A stretch of 64,000 nt of DNA from Azonexus sp. (GCA_031260295.1 JAIRKE010000012.1:50728-114727), one strand, 5' to 3'; shown: positions 10,859-19,610, counted from the stretch's first letter. Notes: generated from the letters alone by a model not told the origin. Program-made: numbers and translations.

Positions 10859-11413
10859 TTACTTGCTCTTCTTGGCGGTGGTCTGGCCGACCGCCTTGAC
10901 CGTCGCGTTGGTGGCGGCGGCGACGTTGGCTTCGGTGATCTCGGCGACCTGCTTGGCGGCCTTGTTCAGATTGTCGAAAGCCGAGTTGGCGGCGGCGATG
11001 GCGCTCTTGACCGCGGCGACGGCGACGTCGGAGCCGGCCGGGGCAGACTTGGCGGCCTTGTCCAGCAGATCGGCGACCTGCTGCTGGAAACCGGAGAACT
11101 GGGCTTCGATGGTCTTCGACAGCTCTTCCTGGGCCTGGGCGGAGATTTCATAGACGCTGCGCGAGTAGGCGACGGCCTTCTCGACGTTGGGCTGGGCCAG
11201 GGAAGCCTGGATCGACAGGGCTTCCTGAACATCCTTGGCGCCGAGCAGGGCCTTGGTGCCGGAAACGGAATCTTCCAGGACCGAGCGGGCGGTGTTCAGG
11301 TTCAGGGCGGCGATGCGCTCGGCGGAGGCCAGGGCGGCGTTGGCGACCGACAGCAGGGAGTCGACGGTGGCCTTGTTAGCGGAGGCAAATTGTTCGGGGG
11401 TCGTGAAGCTCAT
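10859..11413 (-). CDS. phaP: Phasin family protein
   Basis: A 184-residue phasin with the same plan as its neighbour: FTTPEQFASANKATVDSLLSV at the start is the common phasin opening, then ALNLNTARSVLED, SRSVYEISAQAQEELSK and a basic alanine-rich tail ending TTAKKSK. It binds the surface of polyhydroxyalkanoate granules and sets their size and number. It has a strong promoter of its own at 11507-11537 beneath a long palindrome, and a terminator downstream. The high expression implied by the promoter fits phasins, which are abundant proteins. Confidence 0.93.
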   Translation of the reverse strand: MSFTTPEQFASANKATVDSLLSVANAALASAERIAALNLNTARSVLEDSVSGTKALLGAKDVQEALSIQASLAQPNVEKAVAYSRSVYEISAQAQEELSKTIEAQFSGFQQQVADLLDKAAKSAPAGSDVAVAAVKSAIAAANSAFDNLNKAAKQVAEITEANVAAATNATVKAVGQTTAKKSK

Positions 11414-11506
11414 GAAAATCTCCTGAATTTAGGGGGGGCTGACAAGGCACTTGCAAACCGTTGCAGGGCCATCACTGTCCATGTTGCGCTGCGTCATGCT
11501 CTTTTA

Positions 11507-11565
11507 ATTATAGTAGGAGTGACTGATACATTGTCAACAATTATTTGTGCGCTGCACAAATAATT
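11507..11565 (-). promoter_or_regulatory. Phasin promoter with a 12-bp palindromic operator
   Basis: On the minus strand TTGACA (11537-11532) and TATAAT (11512-11507) are perfect sigma-70 hexamers, spaced 19 bases. One base upstream of the -35 box begins a perfect inverted repeat, AATTATTTGTGC (11539-11550) and GCACAAATAATT (11554-11565), with a 3-base centre. The core TGC-N3-GCA resembles sites of PhaR, the PHB-sensing repressor of phasin genes in other bacteria. That assignment is inference. The leader to the ATG is about 90 bases. Confidence 0.7.
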
Positions 11566-11635
11566 TTACTCGATCAAAATCAGCCATTTGCTGCAGTCGC
11601 GGCGGCTTTTTACGAGGATGGAATCGTCCGCTGCG

Positions 11636-12244
11636 CTATGGGCGCGCGTCCACTTCGCCAAGGCCGGTGGCGCCTTTTAGTTCGAGCGACGGGCCGTTCG
11701 TTTCCGGCCGTTCGGGCGTCGTCGTGGCGTTGCTCTTGGGCTGGATGGTGACGCGCACACGTGGCGGTGGGGCGCTGGGACTGGTCTTCTCGCCGGCGGT
11801 GACCAGGTATTTGTCGTTGACGGCGTCGTACCAGATGTGATCGCCGCGAATTTCGTCCTCGCCGCTCCTGACCCAGGCGCGGTGGAACAACTCGACGATC
11901 TCGCTGTTGCTGTTGTATTCGATGCGTTCGGCTTCGCCTACGAGGTAGTCGTCGCGCCCCTCGCGCTTCTGGCGGAAGCGGGCCAGCCCGCCCGGGCCGC
12001 CGAAGGCGGTACCGAGTTGAAAGCCGTACTGGTCCTCGGTAATGACGATGCGATCAGCCTTGAGCACCATGGTGCCCTTGGTGATCACGACATCGCCTTC
12101 GAGAATCTGGATTTTCTTGGCATCATCGATCGATAGGCGGCTGGCTTCCAGATGCATTGGCTTGTTGCGGTCGGCCCGCTCGGCGAAGGCGGCGGAGGTC
12201 GCGAGCAGGAGCGAGGCAGCAAGGAGGATAAAGCGTGCGTTCAT
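11636..12244 (-). CDS. lptA: LPS export periplasmic protein LptA
   Basis: A 202-residue periplasmic protein with an OstA-N type beta-jellyroll that bridges LptC and LptD and carries LPS across the periplasm. The signal peptide is MNARFILLAASLLLATSAAFA, cleaved before ERADRNKP. The core has the usual features MHLEASRLSID…ILEGDVVITKGTMVLKADRIVI. The C-terminus, after GDHIWYDAVNDKYLVTAG, is a longer proline-rich tail than in enterobacteria. The ATG overlaps the lptC stop (ATGA). The usual next gene lptB is not here: the following genes are phasins on the same strand behind their own promoter. Confidence 0.93.
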   Translation of the reverse strand: MNARFILLAASLLLATSAAFAERADRNKPMHLEASRLSIDDAKKIQILEGDVVITKGTMVLKADRIVITEDQYGFQLGTAFGGPGGLARFRQKREGRDDYLVGEAERIEYNSNSEIVELFHRAWVRSGEDEIRGDHIWYDAVNDKYLVTAGEKTSPSAPPPRVRVTIQPKSNATTTPERPETNGPSLELKGATGLGEVDARP

Positions 12245-12822
12245 GGCGTCTGACCGGGGCGGATGTATACGCCCGTGACTTGCGATTGCAGCACGAGCGT
12301 CGAGGTATTGTTGTCGAGATGGGCGCCGATGCCCTTGGCCCAGGACTGGCCTTGGGTGATTTCGATCGGACTGCTGGTGAAGGCGGTGCCGAGATCGGGC
12401 TGGACGGTGAGATCGGGCATGCGGGCGCGCAGTTCGGGGCGCTCGGCGGTGGCGGCCCGGACGATATTGACGTTGTCCCACAAGAATATCGTTTCGCCTT
12501 GCGAGCTGACCAGCGCATTGTCCGCCGAAAAGGTCAGCGGCGGCCTGTCCTGGGGGAAGTGGATCAGGGTCGGCGAGCGCAATTCGGACGAGTCATCGTC
12601 CGGGAAGTGTTCGAGCCAGGGGGCCGTCAAGCGGTACCTGACCTGGCCGCTGGCATCGAAGCGGCGGACGGTGAAATTCTCCGCGATGGCATCGGGGTCG
12701 TGGCGCTGGCTGCCGTCGCGCCGCGCTTCATCGGTATTCACCACGCTTTGCAGCCAGAAACTGAGACCGGCCAGCAGGATGACCAGGATGATCGGGAAGA
12801 GCTGTCCCTGCCAGTTCTTCAT
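12241..12822 (-). CDS. lptC: LPS export inner-membrane protein LptC
   Basis: A 193-residue bitopic protein: one N-terminal transmembrane helix (LFPIILVILLAGLSFWLQ), then a periplasmic jellyroll that takes LPS from LptB2FG and passes it to LptA. Family features visible are the YRLTAPWLEHFPDDDSSEL and GTAFTSSPIEITQG stretches. The ATG at 12822 overlaps the kdsC stop by one base (TAATG), which fixes the start. It is part of the tight kdsD-kdsC-lptC-lptA run. Confidence 0.92.
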   Translation of the reverse strand: MKNWQGQLFPIILVILLAGLSFWLQSVVNTDEARRDGSQRHDPDAIAENFTVRRFDASGQVRYRLTAPWLEHFPDDDSSELRSPTLIHFPQDRPPLTFSADNALVSSQGETIFLWDNVNIVRAATAERPELRARMPDLTVQPDLGTAFTSSPIEITQGQSWAKGIGAHLDNNTSTLVLQSQVTGVYIRPGQTP

Positions 12823-13352
12823 TACGGCTTGAGGTAGGGCGCGAAGGCGGCCGCCAGCTTGTCCTGGGCGGCGAGAATGAACTCGATCGCTTCGCGCACG
12901 GCGCCGTGGCCGCCGCCCGCCTCGGTCAGCAGGTGGGCGCACTCCTTGACGATCAGTCGGGCATTGGCCGGGGCGATGGCCAAGCCACAGCGGCCCATCA
13001 CCGCCAGGTCGATCAGGTCGTCGCCCATGAAGGCGCATTCTTCCCAGGCGAGGCCGCGCCGGTCGAGCAGGGCGGCGACGGTGGCCTCCTTGTCGCCGAC
13101 GCCCTGGAAGACGTGTTCGATGCCGAGATCGGCGGCGCGCGCACTAACCACGCCGGAATTGCGGCCGGTGACGATGGCCAGCGCGAAACCGGCGCGCTGC
13201 ATCAATTTCAAGCCGAGGCCGTCCTGGACGTTGAAGGTCTTCAGCTCGCCGCCATCGTTGGTGTAATGCAGGCCGCCATCGGTCATCACGCCGTCGATGT
13301 CGAAGGCGACCAGCTTGATGCGGGCGGCGCGGGTACGGGCATCAGCATTCAT
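12822..13352 (-). CDS. kdsC: 3-deoxy-D-manno-octulosonate 8-phosphate phosphatase KdsC
   Basis: A 176-residue HAD-family phosphatase without a cap domain, which removes phosphate from KDO-8-phosphate in the KDO branch of LPS core synthesis. HAD motif I is FDIDGVMTDG (the first Asp is the nucleophile), motif II lies in AIVTGRNS, and motif IV is FMGDDLIDL. The product tetramer acts in the cytoplasm. The start overlaps the kdsD stop (TGATG). Confidence 0.95.
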   Translation of the reverse strand: MNADARTRAARIKLVAFDIDGVMTDGGLHYTNDGGELKTFNVQDGLGLKLMQRAGFALAIVTGRNSGVVSARAADLGIEHVFQGVGDKEATVAALLDRRGLAWEECAFMGDDLIDLAVMGRCGLAIAPANARLIVKECAHLLTEAGGGHGAVREAIEFILAAQDKLAAAFAPYLKP

Positions 13353-14350
13353 CAGATGACCTTGGCGGTGAACAGATCGTGCATGTTGAGGGCGCCGGCC
13401 AACCGGCCGTCGTCGCCGGTAACGAGCAGCGCGTTGATGCGCAGGCGCTCCATCATCTCGACGGCCTCGACGGCCAGCCGGCCGCCGGTGATGGTGTGCG
13501 GCGCCGGATGCATAACCGAGGCGATGGCGCCCTGGCGCAGGTCGATGCGCTTTTCAAAAGCGCGGCGCAGGTCGCCGTCGGTGAAGATACCGAGCGGCCG
13601 GTTTTCGTCGTCGACGATGGCGACCAGGCCGAGGCCGCCGCGCGACATGGCGACCACGGCCGTGGTGATGTCGGTAGCGGGCGCGACCGCCGGCACCCGT
13701 TCGGCCGGGCGCATGACGTCGGCGACGTGGGTCAGCAGGCGGCGGCCGAGCGAGCCGCCGGGATGCGAGCGGGCAAAGTCCTCGGGGCCGAAACCGCGAG
13801 CGTCGAGCAGGGCCACTGCCAGGGCATCGCCGAGGGCCAGCGCGGCGGTGGTGCTGGCGGTCGGGGCCAGGTTGTGCGGGCAGGCTTCCTGGTCCACAGC
13901 GGCATCGAGGTGAATGTCCGCCTGGCGGGCCAGGGTCGATTGCGGGGCGCCAGTCATGCTGATCAGTCGGGCACCCTGGCGCTTGATCAGCGGCACGATG
14001 CGCAACAGTTCTTCCGACTCGCCGGAATTGGACAGGGCCAGTAGCACGTCGTCGCGGGCGATCATGCCCAGGTCGCCGTGGCTGGCCTCGGCGGGATGGA
14101 CGAAATAGGCCGGCGTGCCGGTACTGGCCAGGGTGGCGGCGATCTTGCGGGCGACATGGCCGGATTTGCCCATGCCGCTGACGATCACGCGGCCACGGCT
14201 GTTGAGGATCAGGTCGACGGCGCGGGCGAAAGCGTCGTCGAGGCGCCGGGCCAAGGCGGCGACGGCCGCCGCTTCGATGGTCAGCGTTTGCCGCCCCAGT
14301 TCCAGAGCGCGTTCCGGGGCGTGGCAAGGATGCGAAATGCTTGGATTCAT
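13352..14350 (-). CDS. kdsD: D-arabinose 5-phosphate isomerase KdsD
   Basis: A 332-residue isomerase that makes arabinose 5-phosphate from ribulose 5-phosphate, the first step to KDO. An N-terminal SIS domain carries GRVIVSGMGKSGHVARKIAATL and ALSNSGESEE, and is followed by two CBS domains (from about residue 210, e.g. NRPLGIFTDGDLRRAF). Length agrees with the family (about 325). The start at 14350 is preferred over an upstream in-frame ATG because it matches that length. First gene of the LPS run; the divergent kef-type gene begins 52 bases away. Confidence 0.95.
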   Translation of the reverse strand: MNPSISHPCHAPERALELGRQTLTIEAAAVAALARRLDDAFARAVDLILNSRGRVIVSGMGKSGHVARKIAATLASTGTPAYFVHPAEASHGDLGMIARDDVLLALSNSGESEELLRIVPLIKRQGARLISMTGAPQSTLARQADIHLDAAVDQEACPHNLAPTASTTAALALGDALAVALLDARGFGPEDFARSHPGGSLGRRLLTHVADVMRPAERVPAVAPATDITTAVVAMSRGGLGLVAIVDDENRPLGIFTDGDLRRAFEKRIDLRQGAIASVMHPAPHTITGGRLAVEAVEMMERLRINALLVTGDDGRLAGALNMHDLFTAKVI

Positions 14351-14402
14351 GGATGGGCTGCGGTTATGATCAAACGAGTATACCCGAATCGCGAAACGGC
14401 CC

Positions 14403-16355
14403 TTGAGCGCACTCTCCCTCGTCCTTCTACTACTCGGTGCGTCGGTGCCCGCGGTGGTCATCTTCCGCCGTTTCAATCTGCCGCCGGTGCTCGGTTACCT
14501 GCTGGTCGGCAGCGTCATCGGGCCGCATGCGCTGAACCTGATGTCGGAGATCGACAGCATGGAACACCTCGCCGAATTCGGCGTCGTCTTCCTGATGTTC
14601 TCGATCGGCCTCGAATTCTCGCTGCCCAAGCTCTACGCGATGAAACGCATCGTCTTTGGCCTAGGGCTGTTGCAGGTACTCGCCACCATCGTCGTGGCCA
14701 CGGCGTTGACGGTACTGGCCGGCGTCGGCTGGCAACTCGGGCTGGCGCTCGGCGGCGTGCTGGCGATGTCGTCCACCGCCGTGCTGACCAAGCTCCTGAC
14801 CGAGCGCATGCAGCTCAACACGGCGCACGGCCGCGAGGTCATGGGCGTGTTGTTGTTCCAGGATCTGGCCGTGGTGCCGCTGCTGGTAATCATCCCCTCG
14901 CTGAACCAGCCGCCGGAGAAGCTGGCGCTGCTGCTCGGCGTCGCGCTGCTGAAGGCGGTGGTGGCGCTGGCGCTGATCCTTGTGTTCGGTCAGAAGCTGG
15001 TGCGCAAGTGGTTTACCTTCGTCGCTCGCGCCAAGTCTTCAGAGGTGTTCGTTCTCAATGTGCTGCTGATTACCCTGGGCCTCGCCACGCTGACGCAACT
15101 GGCCGGCCTGTCGCTGGCCCTCGGCGCCTTCGTCGCCGGCATGCTGATTTCCGAAACCGAATACCGGCTACAGGTCGAGGAGGACATCAAACCTTTCCGC
15201 GATGTGCTGATGGGGCTGTTTTTCGTCACCATCGGCGTCAAGCTCGACATGCACATCGTCGTCGACCTGTGGTGGCAGGTGCTGCTCGGCCTCCTCGCCC
15301 TGCTTGCCCTCAAGAGCCTGATTGTCGGCCTGCTGTCGTGGCGCTTGGGCGCTTCGCCCGGCAATGCTATCCGCTCGGCGCTATGGTTGTGCGCCGGTGG
15401 CGAGTTCGGCTTCGTGCTGCTCGGTGAAATCGCCCATATGCCGATCGAGGTCGAACAGGTTGTGCTGACGGTGCTGGTGCTGTCCATGCTGATCGCGCCG
15501 TTCATCGTCCAGCACAGCGAGAAGTTGGTAGTCCGCTTCGTCGCCAGCGAGTGGCTGATGCGCTCGATGCACCTGACCCAGATCGCCGCCCAGTCAATGG
15601 CCACCGAGCGCCATGCCATCCTCTGTGGTTTCGGCCGCAGCGGCCAGTATCTGGCCCGCTTCCTCGGCCAGGAAGAGGTCAGTTACATCGCCCTCGACCT
15701 CGATCCCGATCGCGTCCGCGAGGCTGCATCCGGCGGCGAGAGCGTCGTCTTCGGCGACGCCGGGCGCAAGGAGGCGCTGATCGCGGCCGGTCTGATGCGA
15801 GCCAGCGTGGTCATCGTCACCATGGCCGATACGCCGCTGGCCGAGAAAGTGCTGCATCACGTCCAGTCGCTACGCCCCGACCTGCCGGTGGTGATTCGCA
15901 CCGCCGACGAGCGCGACATGGCCAAGCTGACCAAGGCCGGTGCCGCCGAGGTTGTGCCGGAAACGCTGGAAGCCAGCCTGATGCTGGCCTCGCATGCCCT
16001 GGCGCTGGTCGGCGTGCCGATGAACCGGGTGTTGAAGCGCATCCGCCTCGTCCGCGCGCAGCGCTATCGCCTGTTGCGTGGCTTCTATCGCGGCATGAGC
16101 GATCGCAAGGAGGACGACAGCCAGCAGCCGCGCCTGCATTCCGTCTGGTTGGGGCCGGGCGCCGCCGCCATTGGCGAATCGCTGGCCGAACTCGGACTGG
16201 AAGCCTGCGGCTGCGAAATCAGCGCCATCCGCCGGCGCGGCATCCGCTCCATCGAGCCGGCGCCGGAAACCCGCCTGGAGGAAGGCGACGTGATCGTCGT
16301 GCTCGGCGAACCGGGGGCGGTGATGGCGGCGGAGCAACGCTTGTTGCAAAACTGA
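14403..16355 (+). CDS. Kef-type monovalent cation:proton antiporter with TrkA-N and TrkA-C domains
   Basis: A 650-residue CPA2-family membrane transporter. The first ~380 residues hold about 12 membrane helices, including GAFVAGMLISETEY and FFVTIGVKLD, which are characteristic of the KefB/KefC/YbaL group. Then comes an NAD-binding TrkA-N domain opening HAILCGFGRSGQYLARFL, and a TrkA-C domain at the end (GDVIVVLGEPGAVMAAE). It probably exports potassium or sodium in exchange for protons; glutathione gating as in KefC cannot be read from sequence alone. The start is a TTG at 14403, as no ATG is near. A terminator follows directly after the stop. Confidence 0.9.
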   Translation: MSALSLVLLLLGASVPAVVIFRRFNLPPVLGYLLVGSVIGPHALNLMSEIDSMEHLAEFGVVFLMFSIGLEFSLPKLYAMKRIVFGLGLLQVLATIVVATALTVLAGVGWQLGLALGGVLAMSSTAVLTKLLTERMQLNTAHGREVMGVLLFQDLAVVPLLVIIPSLNQPPEKLALLLGVALLKAVVALALILVFGQKLVRKWFTFVARAKSSEVFVLNVLLITLGLATLTQLAGLSLALGAFVAGMLISETEYRLQVEEDIKPFRDVLMGLFFVTIGVKLDMHIVVDLWWQVLLGLLALLALKSLIVGLLSWRLGASPGNAIRSALWLCAGGEFGFVLLGEIAHMPIEVEQVVLTVLVLSMLIAPFIVQHSEKLVVRFVASEWLMRSMHLTQIAAQSMATERHAILCGFGRSGQYLARFLGQEEVSYIALDLDPDRVREAASGGESVVFGDAGRKEALIAAGLMRASVVIVTMADTPLAEKVLHHVQSLRPDLPVVIRTADERDMAKLTKAGAAEVVPETLEASLMLASHALALVGVPMNRVLKRIRLVRAQRYRLLRGFYRGMSDRKEDDSQQPRLHSVWLGPGAAAIGESLAELGLEACGCEISAIRRRGIRSIEPAPETRLEEGDVIVVLGEPGAVMAAEQRLLQN

Positions 16356-16377
16356 AAAACCCGCCGCAGCGGGTTTT
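16356..16377 (+). terminator. Rho-independent terminator after the Kef-type gene
   Basis: AAAACCCGC-loop-GCGGGTTTT hairpin starting one base after the stop codon. It may also serve the convergent pilin gene ending at 16416. Confidence 0.85.
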
Positions 16378-16415
16378 GTCAGGTACTGGCGTTGCCGGGC
16401 AGTGGCGAACGGCAA

Positions 16416-17069
16416 TCAGACGCCCATGCAGACCAAGTAGGGTGTTCCATCGAGGACTTGGTCAGTAGCAACGGCATTTTTATTGTCCCTGCTGGTCATC
16501 ATCGAACCCGTGGCGGTATTGCCATCGTCCATCAACAGATCCAGTTGCTTGGCGAAGCGGCCGGAAATGCCTTCCGAGCAGATGAAATACGTGCCGCGCA
16601 GATTGTTGCCCTTCAGATCCTTGAGGGGTACGTTGCTAGTACCGGTGACGCCAATTTTTCCGCCTTCCGCGTTTCTGGGAATGTATGCAGCTTTGTCGGC
16701 AGTGTCAGTCGACCCTGGCGCGAAACCGGCGAGACGGACATGCTGCCAGAACAGGTAGGATTCGGTTGATTCGTCGGAATCCCAAGCGCCATCGATGACT
16801 CCATTGCCCAACGTTACGCCTGTCGGAGCTGATATGGCGGTGCTGCCAAGGTGAGCCACGACATTCGCGTCATCGCCAGGCAGCGCCCGGAATCTGTCCT
16901 GATAACCATAGATATAGATCGGAATGGTCCGAAAATCATTGGCCAGGTTTTTTACCTTGGCGCTGTTGATCAATTCCTGCCCCTTCAGCACGCCGCCGAG
17001 CAACAGGCCGATGATGACCAGCACGATGGCGATTTCGACGAGGGTGAAGCCCGTTTGACGGCTTTTCAT
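16416..17069 (-). CDS. Type IV pilin-like protein, second of a tandem pair
   Basis: A 217-residue prepilin. Class III signal MKSRQTG is cleaved before FTLVEIAIVLVII, with Glu at mature position 5, and is followed by a pilin alpha1 helix. The globular part has DGAWDSDESTESYLFWQHVRLAGFAPG and a C-terminal Cys pair (YFICSEG…VCMGV) likely to form a disulfide. The first 67 residues are identical to the pilin at 17099, while the middle and distal parts differ by small insertions and substitutions. The 29-base gap between the two carries only a ribosome binding site, so they are co-transcribed from the promoter at about 17816-17829. Fold resembles MshA/GspG-type pilins; exact family not assigned. 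Confidence 0.88.
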   Translation of the reverse strand: MKSRQTGFTLVEIAIVLVIIGLLLGGVLKGQELINSAKVKNLANDFRTIPIYIYGYQDRFRALPGDDANVVAHLGSTAISAPTGVTLGNGVIDGAWDSDESTESYLFWQHVRLAGFAPGSTDTADKAAYIPRNAEGGKIGVTGTSNVPLKDLKGNNLRGTYFICSEGISGRFAKQLDLLMDDGNTATGSMMTSRDNKNAVATDQVLDGTPYLVCMGV

Positions 17070-17098
17070 GACATGCTCCGCTCAACGACGAATAGTCA

Positions 17099-17779
17099 TC
17101 AGACGCCCATGCAGACCGTGTAGGTTAGCCCATCGTCGATGCCGGCGGTGCCGGGAGTGTCCTCGGTGCCGGTAATGCCGGTATTGGGAATGGCTGAAGT
17201 ACCGCCATCGCTGGTCATCATCGAACCGGTGGCGGTGTTGCCATCGTCCATCATCAGATCCAGTTGCTTGGCGAAGCGGCCGGAAATACCTTCCGAGCAG
17301 ATGAAATACGTGCCGCGCAGATTGGTGATGGGTCTGTTATTGGCGCCAGTGACGCCAATACGACCGCCTTCCGCGTTCTTGGGAAGGTAGTTGTCGGAGC
17401 CGGCGACAGTCGGTCCGGGCGCGAAACCGGCGAGACGGACATGCTGCCAGAATAGATAGCTCTCGTTGGTTGGCGTTTCAGAATTCCAGGTGCCCTCGAT
17501 GACGCCGTTGCCGACCTTTCCGCCAGAGGAGGCTGTGGCTAACGTGGCATCGGTGCCGAGGTGTGCCACGACATCCTTGTCGTCGCCCGGCAGCGCCCGG
17601 AATCTGTCCTGGTAACCGTAGATGTAGATCGGAATGGTCCGAAAATCATTGGCCAGGTTTTTTACCTTGGCGCTGTTGATCAGTTCCTGCCCCTTCAACA
17701 CGCCACCGAGCAAGAGGCCGATGATGACTAGCACGATGGCGATTTCGACGAGGGTGAAGCCCGTTTGGCGGCTTTTCAT
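17099..17779 (-). CDS. Type IV pilin-like protein, first of a tandem pair
   Basis: A 226-residue prepilin with the same leader and first 67 residues as the gene at 16416. It shares NESYLFWQHVRLAGFAPG, the GGRIGVTG loop, FICSEGISGRFAKQLDL and the ending CMGV. Differences cluster in two surface-type stretches, around residues 68-90 and in the loop before the last Cys, where extra Gly/Thr residues occur. It is preceded by GGAG at 7 bases and by a -24/-12 promoter. The product probably forms the filament or a related pseudopilus of the MSHA-like machine at 20978-34474. Confidence 0.88.
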   Translation of the reverse strand: MKSRQTGFTLVEIAIVLVIIGLLLGGVLKGQELINSAKVKNLANDFRTIPIYIYGYQDRFRALPGDDKDVVAHLGTDATLATASSGGKVGNGVIEGTWNSETPTNESYLFWQHVRLAGFAPGPTVAGSDNYLPKNAEGGRIGVTGANNRPITNLRGTYFICSEGISGRFAKQLDLMMDDGNTATGSMMTSDGGTSAIPNTGITGTEDTPGTAGIDDGLTYTVCMGV

Positions 17780-17815
17780 GGCATGCTCCGGTTCAAATGC
17801 TTTGTCGTTTCATCT

Positions 17816-17829
17816 GCAAATTCCATGCC
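17816..17829 (-). promoter_or_regulatory. Candidate sigma-54 (-24/-12) promoter for the tandem pilins
   Basis: On the minus strand AGGCATGGAATTTGCA: GG at 17829-17828 and GC at 17817-17816, separated by exactly ten bases, with a perfect TTGCA at the -12 side. Transcription would start near 17805, leaving a 25-base leader to the ATG at 17779. A sigma-54 activator is encoded at 33056. Confidence 0.6.
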
Positions 17830-17909
17830 TGTGAAATCGGATGGAACTCCGTGGCTATACGCCTGATTTCGCGGGAAAAGTGTCGAAAAATGGACATTCT
17901 GTCGTAGTC

Positions 17910-19610
17910 ATGGACGCCCGCCCCACGCACAAACTGGCCGCCTTCCTGGCCGACTGGTCGCATCTGCTGCTCGCCGCGCATCTGCTGATGCTGCACGTGC
18001 TGGCCTTCGGCGGCTGGCAACTGCCCGCCGTGCGCCTGCTGTGGGTGGCGGCGCTCGGCCTGTTCCTGCTCTGGCAGCCTTTTGTTGCCGGTGAGCGGCG
18101 GATCAGCCTGGGTCAAGGGGGGATTCTGTTCGCTGCGGTGCTGGCTTCGACCTGGTTTCTCGGGCCGTGGCTGTTGCTGATCTGGTGCGGTGCGCTGGCC
18201 GGGGCGATCGGCGGACGCGTATTGTGGAGCGAACGGCGCGGCGAGCGCATCGGCTACCTGCTGGCTTTCGGTTACGTGATCGGGGTGACGGTGTTCGGCG
18301 TGGTGCCGGAAATCTCGCCCAAGGTGGTGCTCGATCCGCTGCCACGCGCCGCTTTTGCCAGCCTGATGCCGTTGCTGCTGCCGCTATTGCTGGTATTCCC
18401 GGCGCGGACGCCGCAACGTCGGGCTGGCGAGGCATTCGATCTGTTCTACGGCATGCTGGTGTTCCTGGTCCTCGCCGTATTCGTGCTTGGTGCACTGGCT
18501 TATATGCTGGTCGGTGGTGTCGGCTACGTCGAGGCGTTGTTCTCGACCTCGCTGACCATGGCCGGCGCGCTGCTGGTCGTCGCTTGGGCGTGGAATCCGC
18601 GTGCCGGTTTTTCCGGCATCGGCTCGGCAGTGTCGCGCTACCTGCTGTCGGTCGGCATGCCGCTCGAACAGTGGTTGGTGGAATTGGCCGCCGAGAGCGA
18701 GCGCGAGAGCGATCCGGTGCGCTTTCTCGATGCGGCGATGGCGCGCCTGCTGGGCATGCCCTGGGTCGTCGGCAGCGCCTGGGAGGCCGCCGGGCAGACC
18801 GGCAGTGTCGGCGAGCGCAGTATCCATGCGCACGTCTACCAGATGGCGGATTTGGCGCTGACCGTCTATTTCCGCTTGCCGCCATCGCCGTCGATGCGCT
18901 GGCACGTCGAATGGCTGTTGCGCTTGGCGGCCGAGTTCTACGAGGTCAAGCGCCAGGCGCACGAATTGCAGCGTATCGGTTATCTACAGGCGGTTTATGA
19001 AACCGGGTCGCGCGTGACCCACGATGTCAAGAATCTGCTGCAATCCATGCAGGGGCTGTGCTATGCCGCTGCTCAGCCGGGCGATCCGGCGCTACGGGCC
19101 GGCCTGCTTGGCAAGCAGTTGCCGCTGATTACCGAGCGCCTGCGCGCCACCCTGGACAAGTTGCAGGCGCCGATGATCGAGCGTGGCGGTCGGGAGGCAG
19201 CCGGCGAGTGGTGGTGGCGCCTGCGCAGCCGCTATGCCGAGCGCGACATCGACTGGCTGGGCGTGCCGGCTGCCGGCGAGGAACTGCCCGCGACGCTGTT
19301 CGACAGCGTCGCCGAGAACTTGCTGCAGAATACGTTGGCCAAACGCCAGCGCGAGCCGGGCCTGGGAATCGCGGTGAGTTTTGCCGACGGTGCGCTGACC
19401 GTTGTCGACGGCGGAACGCCGCTGGCCCCGGCATTGGCCGCGACGGTGCTGCACGAACCGGTCGCTTCCGAGGACGGCCTGGGCATCGGCCTGTATCACG
19501 CCGCCCGCCAGGCCGCTGCCGCCGGCTACCTGCTGGAACTGGCCGAAAACCGTTCCGGCCGGGTGGCTTTCCGGCTTTCCTCCGCTCGAACATCTGCCGG
19601 AGCGCCGTAG
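17910..19610 (+). CDS. Membrane-bound sensor histidine kinase
   Basis: A 566-residue kinase from the ATG at 17910; an in-frame start at 17841 is also possible. About eight membrane helices fill residues 15-230. A GAF-like region follows at about 260-350, then an H-box SRVTHDVKNLLQSM (phospho-acceptor H371), and a compact HATPase domain with AENLLQNTLAKR as N-box and GLGIGLYHAARQAA as G-box. The plan is like PrsK-type kinases, which pair with sigma-54 response regulators. No regulator is adjacent; the candidate partner is at 33056, at the head of the msh genes. It is divergent from the tandem pilins, 130 bases away. Partner assignment is inference. Confidence 0.82.
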   Translation: MDARPTHKLAAFLADWSHLLLAAHLLMLHVLAFGGWQLPAVRLLWVAALGLFLLWQPFVAGERRISLGQGGILFAAVLASTWFLGPWLLLIWCGALAGAIGGRVLWSERRGERIGYLLAFGYVIGVTVFGVVPEISPKVVLDPLPRAAFASLMPLLLPLLLVFPARTPQRRAGEAFDLFYGMLVFLVLAVFVLGALAYMLVGGVGYVEALFSTSLTMAGALLVVAWAWNPRAGFSGIGSAVSRYLLSVGMPLEQWLVELAAESERESDPVRFLDAAMARLLGMPWVVGSAWEAAGQTGSVGERSIHAHVYQMADLALTVYFRLPPSPSMRWHVEWLLRLAAEFYEVKRQAHELQRIGYLQAVYETGSRVTHDVKNLLQSMQGLCYAAAQPGDPALRAGLLGKQLPLITERLRATLDKLQAPMIERGGREAAGEWWWRLRSRYAERDIDWLGVPAAGEELPATLFDSVAENLLQNTLAKRQREPGLGIAVSFADGALTVVDGGTPLAPALAATVLHEPVASEDGLGIGLYHAARQAAAAGYLLELAENRSGRVAFRLSSARTSAGAP

